From RGIG6165 sp045545175 (GTDB taxonomy: Bacteria; Bacillota; Clostridia; Oscillospirales; Feifaniaceae), in assembly GCA_045545175.1 (NCBI GenBank), contig JAZQAK010000005.1:1-15340 (forward strand): a stretch of DNA of 15,340 nucleotides. The letters run 5' to 3'. Below are positions 13,508 to 15,340 of this stretch, one piece after another. Both the position numbers and the translations under genes were made by a program. The number at the start of each line of letters is the position of its first letter. Positions within the stretch are counted from its first letter, which is position 1. Below the pieces are notes generated by a model. That model saw only the letters and a list, made by a program, of their open reading frames with translations, made no database searches and was not told the DNA's origin.

Positions 13508-14590
13508 ATGAAGTTTATTTTCCCGATTGACGGAGATGTTTTATTTACAAATGCAGACGGAAAGCCTTTTGAGGACGGTATACTTATAAATGTTTCCGTA
13601 TCCTGTGAAAGCGGAAGAAATATTGCGATAAACGGCGTTACTGCCTCCGAAAAAGACGGGGTATATGCAGCCGAAGTATATCTCGATGCGTACAGAAACG
13701 CTATTGAGGCAGTTGACACCGTTTCAAATGAAATTGTAACAACCTATGTGTACTGGTTCAAGAACGGCTATAAAACCTACAGATTCGGCGTAGACGACGT
13801 TATAAGATGTTTTCAGAACATATATGAGCATCAGGATGAGTATAAATCAATCTTTGATGACCCGTTTCTTGCCATTTATAAAGAGCTTCACGAAAAGTAC
13901 GGTACGTATGTCCATATGCATATATACTATGAAACGGATGACAAGAAGTTCAATCTTTCCATGTTTCCCGATAAATATAAAGACGAGTTTATTGCCAACG
14001 GCGAATGGCTGAAGTTTACCTTCCACGCTAACGCCGACCACCCCGACAGTCCTTATAAAGATGCTACCTATGAACAGGTTATGCGTGAGGGCAGACTTGT
14101 CGAAAAAGAAATCTTGCGATTTGCCGGCAAGGAAGTGACTTCCAATATTACTTCTCAGCACTGGGCAAACTCAAATCTTTGGGCGACAAGAGCCTTCAGA
14201 AATCTCGGCTTCAGGTGCATTGACGGATATTTCACATTTGACGAAAACGGCGACCCGTATGTTTCGTATTATCTCGACAAGGAACAGACAAAGCATGTTT
14301 TTGACAGAGATTTCTGGGTGGACAATAAAGAGGACATAATTTTTGTTAAGGACGATATAGTAATTAATGAGGTTGACCTTGATAAAATTGACGGTTATAT
14401 GGAAGATATAAGCAGCCGTCAGAACAATTGCTTCCACTATCTTTTGATACACGAGCAGTATTTCTATGAAGATTACTTCATGTATGAGCCTGATTATAAA
14501 GAAAGAATATTCAGAACGGTTGACTGGTGTCATAATCATGGCTATAAACCTGTTACCATCAGCTCAATAGCACTTGAAGAGAGAAGATAA
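13508..14590 (+). CDS. Protein of unknown function with possible polysaccharide-deacetylase-like fold
   Basis: The 360-residue protein has an N-terminal beta-rich region (about 1-95) and a C-terminal part with scattered features reminiscent of NodB-like (beta/alpha) barrels: HMHIYYETDD, LKFTFHANADHPDSPY, then VEKEILRFAG, SQHWANS and HYLLIHEQYF. The usual NodB Asp-Asp (TFDDG-type) motif is not seen, so deacetylase activity cannot be claimed. No signal peptide, so it is likely cytoplasmic. The ATG at 13508 has only a weak GGTG seven bases upstream, but it follows the promoter at 13432-13459. The HD-domain gene follows 15 bases later, probably in the same transcript. The fold assignment is tentative; the existence of the gene is secure from length and codon pattern. 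Confidence 0.75.
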   Translation: MKFIFPIDGDVLFTNADGKPFEDGILINVSVSCESGRNIAINGVTASEKDGVYAAEVYLDAYRNAIEAVDTVSNEIVTTYVYWFKNGYKTYRFGVDDVIRCFQNIYEHQDEYKSIFDDPFLAIYKELHEKYGTYVHMHIYYETDDKKFNLSMFPDKYKDEFIANGEWLKFTFHANADHPDSPYKDATYEQVMREGRLVEKEILRFAGKEVTSNITSQHWANSNLWATRAFRNLGFRCIDGYFTFDENGDPYVSYYLDKEQTKHVFDRDFWVDNKEDIIFVKDDIVINEVDLDKIDGYMEDISSRQNNCFHYLLIHEQYFYEDYFMYEPDYKERIFRTVDWCHNHGYKPVTISSIALEERR

Positions 14591-14605
14591 TTAAAAGGAG
14601 AGTTT

Positions 14606-15265
14606 ATGATTACTTTTGACGAAATCAGAAAGAATGAGACTATAAACACATATATAAAAAAAGCCGATGCTTCACTTGAAGCTCTCGGCTATACAGAACA
14701 TAACTTTGCCCACGTTACGAAAGTTGCGACCGATGCTGCATATATTCTCGAAACACTCGGCTTTTCCGAACACGATATAGAGCTTGCAAAAATCGCAGGC
14801 TATATGCACGATATAGGAAATCTCGTAAACAGGGTAGACCACTCACAAAGCGGAGCTATTATGGCATTTAAAATACTTACAGACCTCGGTTTTGAGCCTG
14901 AAGATGTTGCTACAATTACAACCGCAATCGGAAATCACGATGAAGGTGACGGAGTGCCTGTAAATCCTATTGCGGCAGCCCTCATTATTGCCGATAAGAG
15001 TGATGTAAGATATACAAGAGTAAGAAATACCGACCTTCCCAGCTTTGATATACACGATAGGGTAAACTACTCGGTAAAGAAGTCGTCAATCAAAATAAAC
15101 GGCGAAAAAACACTTCTGAAACTTAAACTTGAAGTTGATACGAAGGTTAGCTCTGTTGTTAATTACTTTGAGATTTTTCTTAACCGCATGGTGCTTTGTA
15201 GAAAGGCTTGCGAAAAATTGGGACTTGAGTTTAAGCTGATAATTAATGAGCAGCAACTTATGTAA
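14606..15265 (+). CDS. HD-domain phosphohydrolase
   Basis: HD proteins are metal-dependent phosphohydrolases that act on nucleotides or related phosphoesters. The 219-residue product has the HD arrangement: H36 in FAHVTKVA, the H68-D69 pair in GYMHDIGN, H79 in VDHSQSG, H111 in IGNHDEGD and D130 in IIADKSDV. The extra histidines suggest a two-metal site. The C-terminal 80 residues are beta-rich and then helical, and not recognised. AGGAG lies eight bases before the ATG. It is the last gene of a two-gene unit and is followed by a terminator. The substrate cannot be told from sequence; the partner gene gives no clear hint. Confidence 0.88.
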   Translation: MITFDEIRKNETINTYIKKADASLEALGYTEHNFAHVTKVATDAAYILETLGFSEHDIELAKIAGYMHDIGNLVNRVDHSQSGAIMAFKILTDLGFEPEDVATITTAIGNHDEGDGVPVNPIAAALIIADKSDVRYTRVRNTDLPSFDIHDRVNYSVKKSSIKINGEKTLLKLKLEVDTKVSSVVNYFEIFLNRMVLCRKACEKLGLEFKLIINEQQLM

Positions 15266-15269
15266 AATG

Positions 15270-15301
15270 AAAAGAGGAAGCTATGTGCCTCCTCTTTTTT
15301 T
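15270..15301 (+). terminator. Rho-independent terminator after the HD-domain gene
   Basis: A 12-bp stem with one A-C mismatch (15270-15281 against 15287-15298, five-base loop TATGT) runs into seven Ts at 15295-15301. On the minus strand the stem is followed by TTTTCATTTTA, so it may also serve the gene that seems to end at 15300. Confidence 0.88.
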
Positions 15302-15340
15302 ATGTTTTGTTAAGGTCTTTGAGCGACATCAACGCTTGGC
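15300..15340 (-). CDS. Possible 3' end of a convergent gene
   Basis: On the minus strand one frame is open from the window edge and ends with TAA at 15302-15300, giving the last 12 residues QALMSLKDLNKT. The stop lies right at the terminator, as expected for a convergent gene. At this length the call rests on position alone and no product can be named. Confidence 0.35.
   Translation of the reverse strand, partial: QALMSLKDLNKT

Noticed and set aside
1..15340. Defence, toxin-antitoxin, phage, transposon or CRISPR content
   Set aside because: All genes fit housekeeping or chromosomal-context families, and no array, integrase, transposase, terminal repeat or target-site duplication was seen.

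Overview
The window looks like chromosomal DNA of a low-to-mid GC, endospore-forming Clostridia bacterium, probably of the Oscillospiraceae/Ruminococcaceae type. The basis is the spoVAC gene, a Rex repressor, a YwlE-type phosphatase, strong AGGAGG-like ribosome binding sites, sigma-A-like promoters and a DUF6062-type protein; the species is inferred, not proven. Genes are densely packed: 16 complete or nearly complete genes, a 5'-truncated gene at the left edge and a possible 3' fragment at the right edge. No stretch over 300 bases lacks a gene. I saw no tRNA, rRNA, insertion sequence, prophage or CRISPR array.

Region by region: (1) 2-2777, plus strand: the 3' part of cinA, then, one base after its stop, a methyltransferase fused to a GNAT acetyltransferase domain, closed by a hairpin terminator. 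(2) 2816-7493, minus strand: MBOAT O-acyltransferase, parB, a two-helix membrane protein, a membrane-anchored MORN-repeat protein and a SpoU/TrmH RNA methyltransferase. The last four are tightly spaced and look co-transcribed. (3) 7520-7981, plus strand: a lone spoVAC, head-to-head with the MBOAT gene across only 26 bases. (4) 7974-9440, minus strand: an OGG1-type 8-oxoguanine DNA glycosylase and a cysteine-rich zinc-ribbon-like protein. (5) 9527-10216, plus strand: a DUF6062-like protein with a duplicated Cys/His module. (6) 10210-13323, minus strand: a five-gene operon of deoxycytidylate deaminase, protein-arginine phosphatase, rimI, tsaD and rex, behind a near-consensus promoter. (7) 13508-15265, plus strand: a NodB-like-fold protein of unknown activity and an HD-domain phosphohydrolase, with their own promoter and terminator.

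Most genes are housekeeping: NAD/pyridine nucleotide salvage or clean-up (cinA), RNA modification (trmH-like, tsaD), DNA repair (ogg), chromosome segregation (parB), redox sensing (rex), nucleotide metabolism (deaminase) and protein modification (rimI, ywlE). The least ordinary parts are the parB operon, which lacks parA and carries membrane and MORN proteins; the methyltransferase-acetyltransferase fusion; the spoVAC gene without spoVAD or spoVAE; and the divergent promoter region at 13371-13459. I found no convincing new defence or mobile system.
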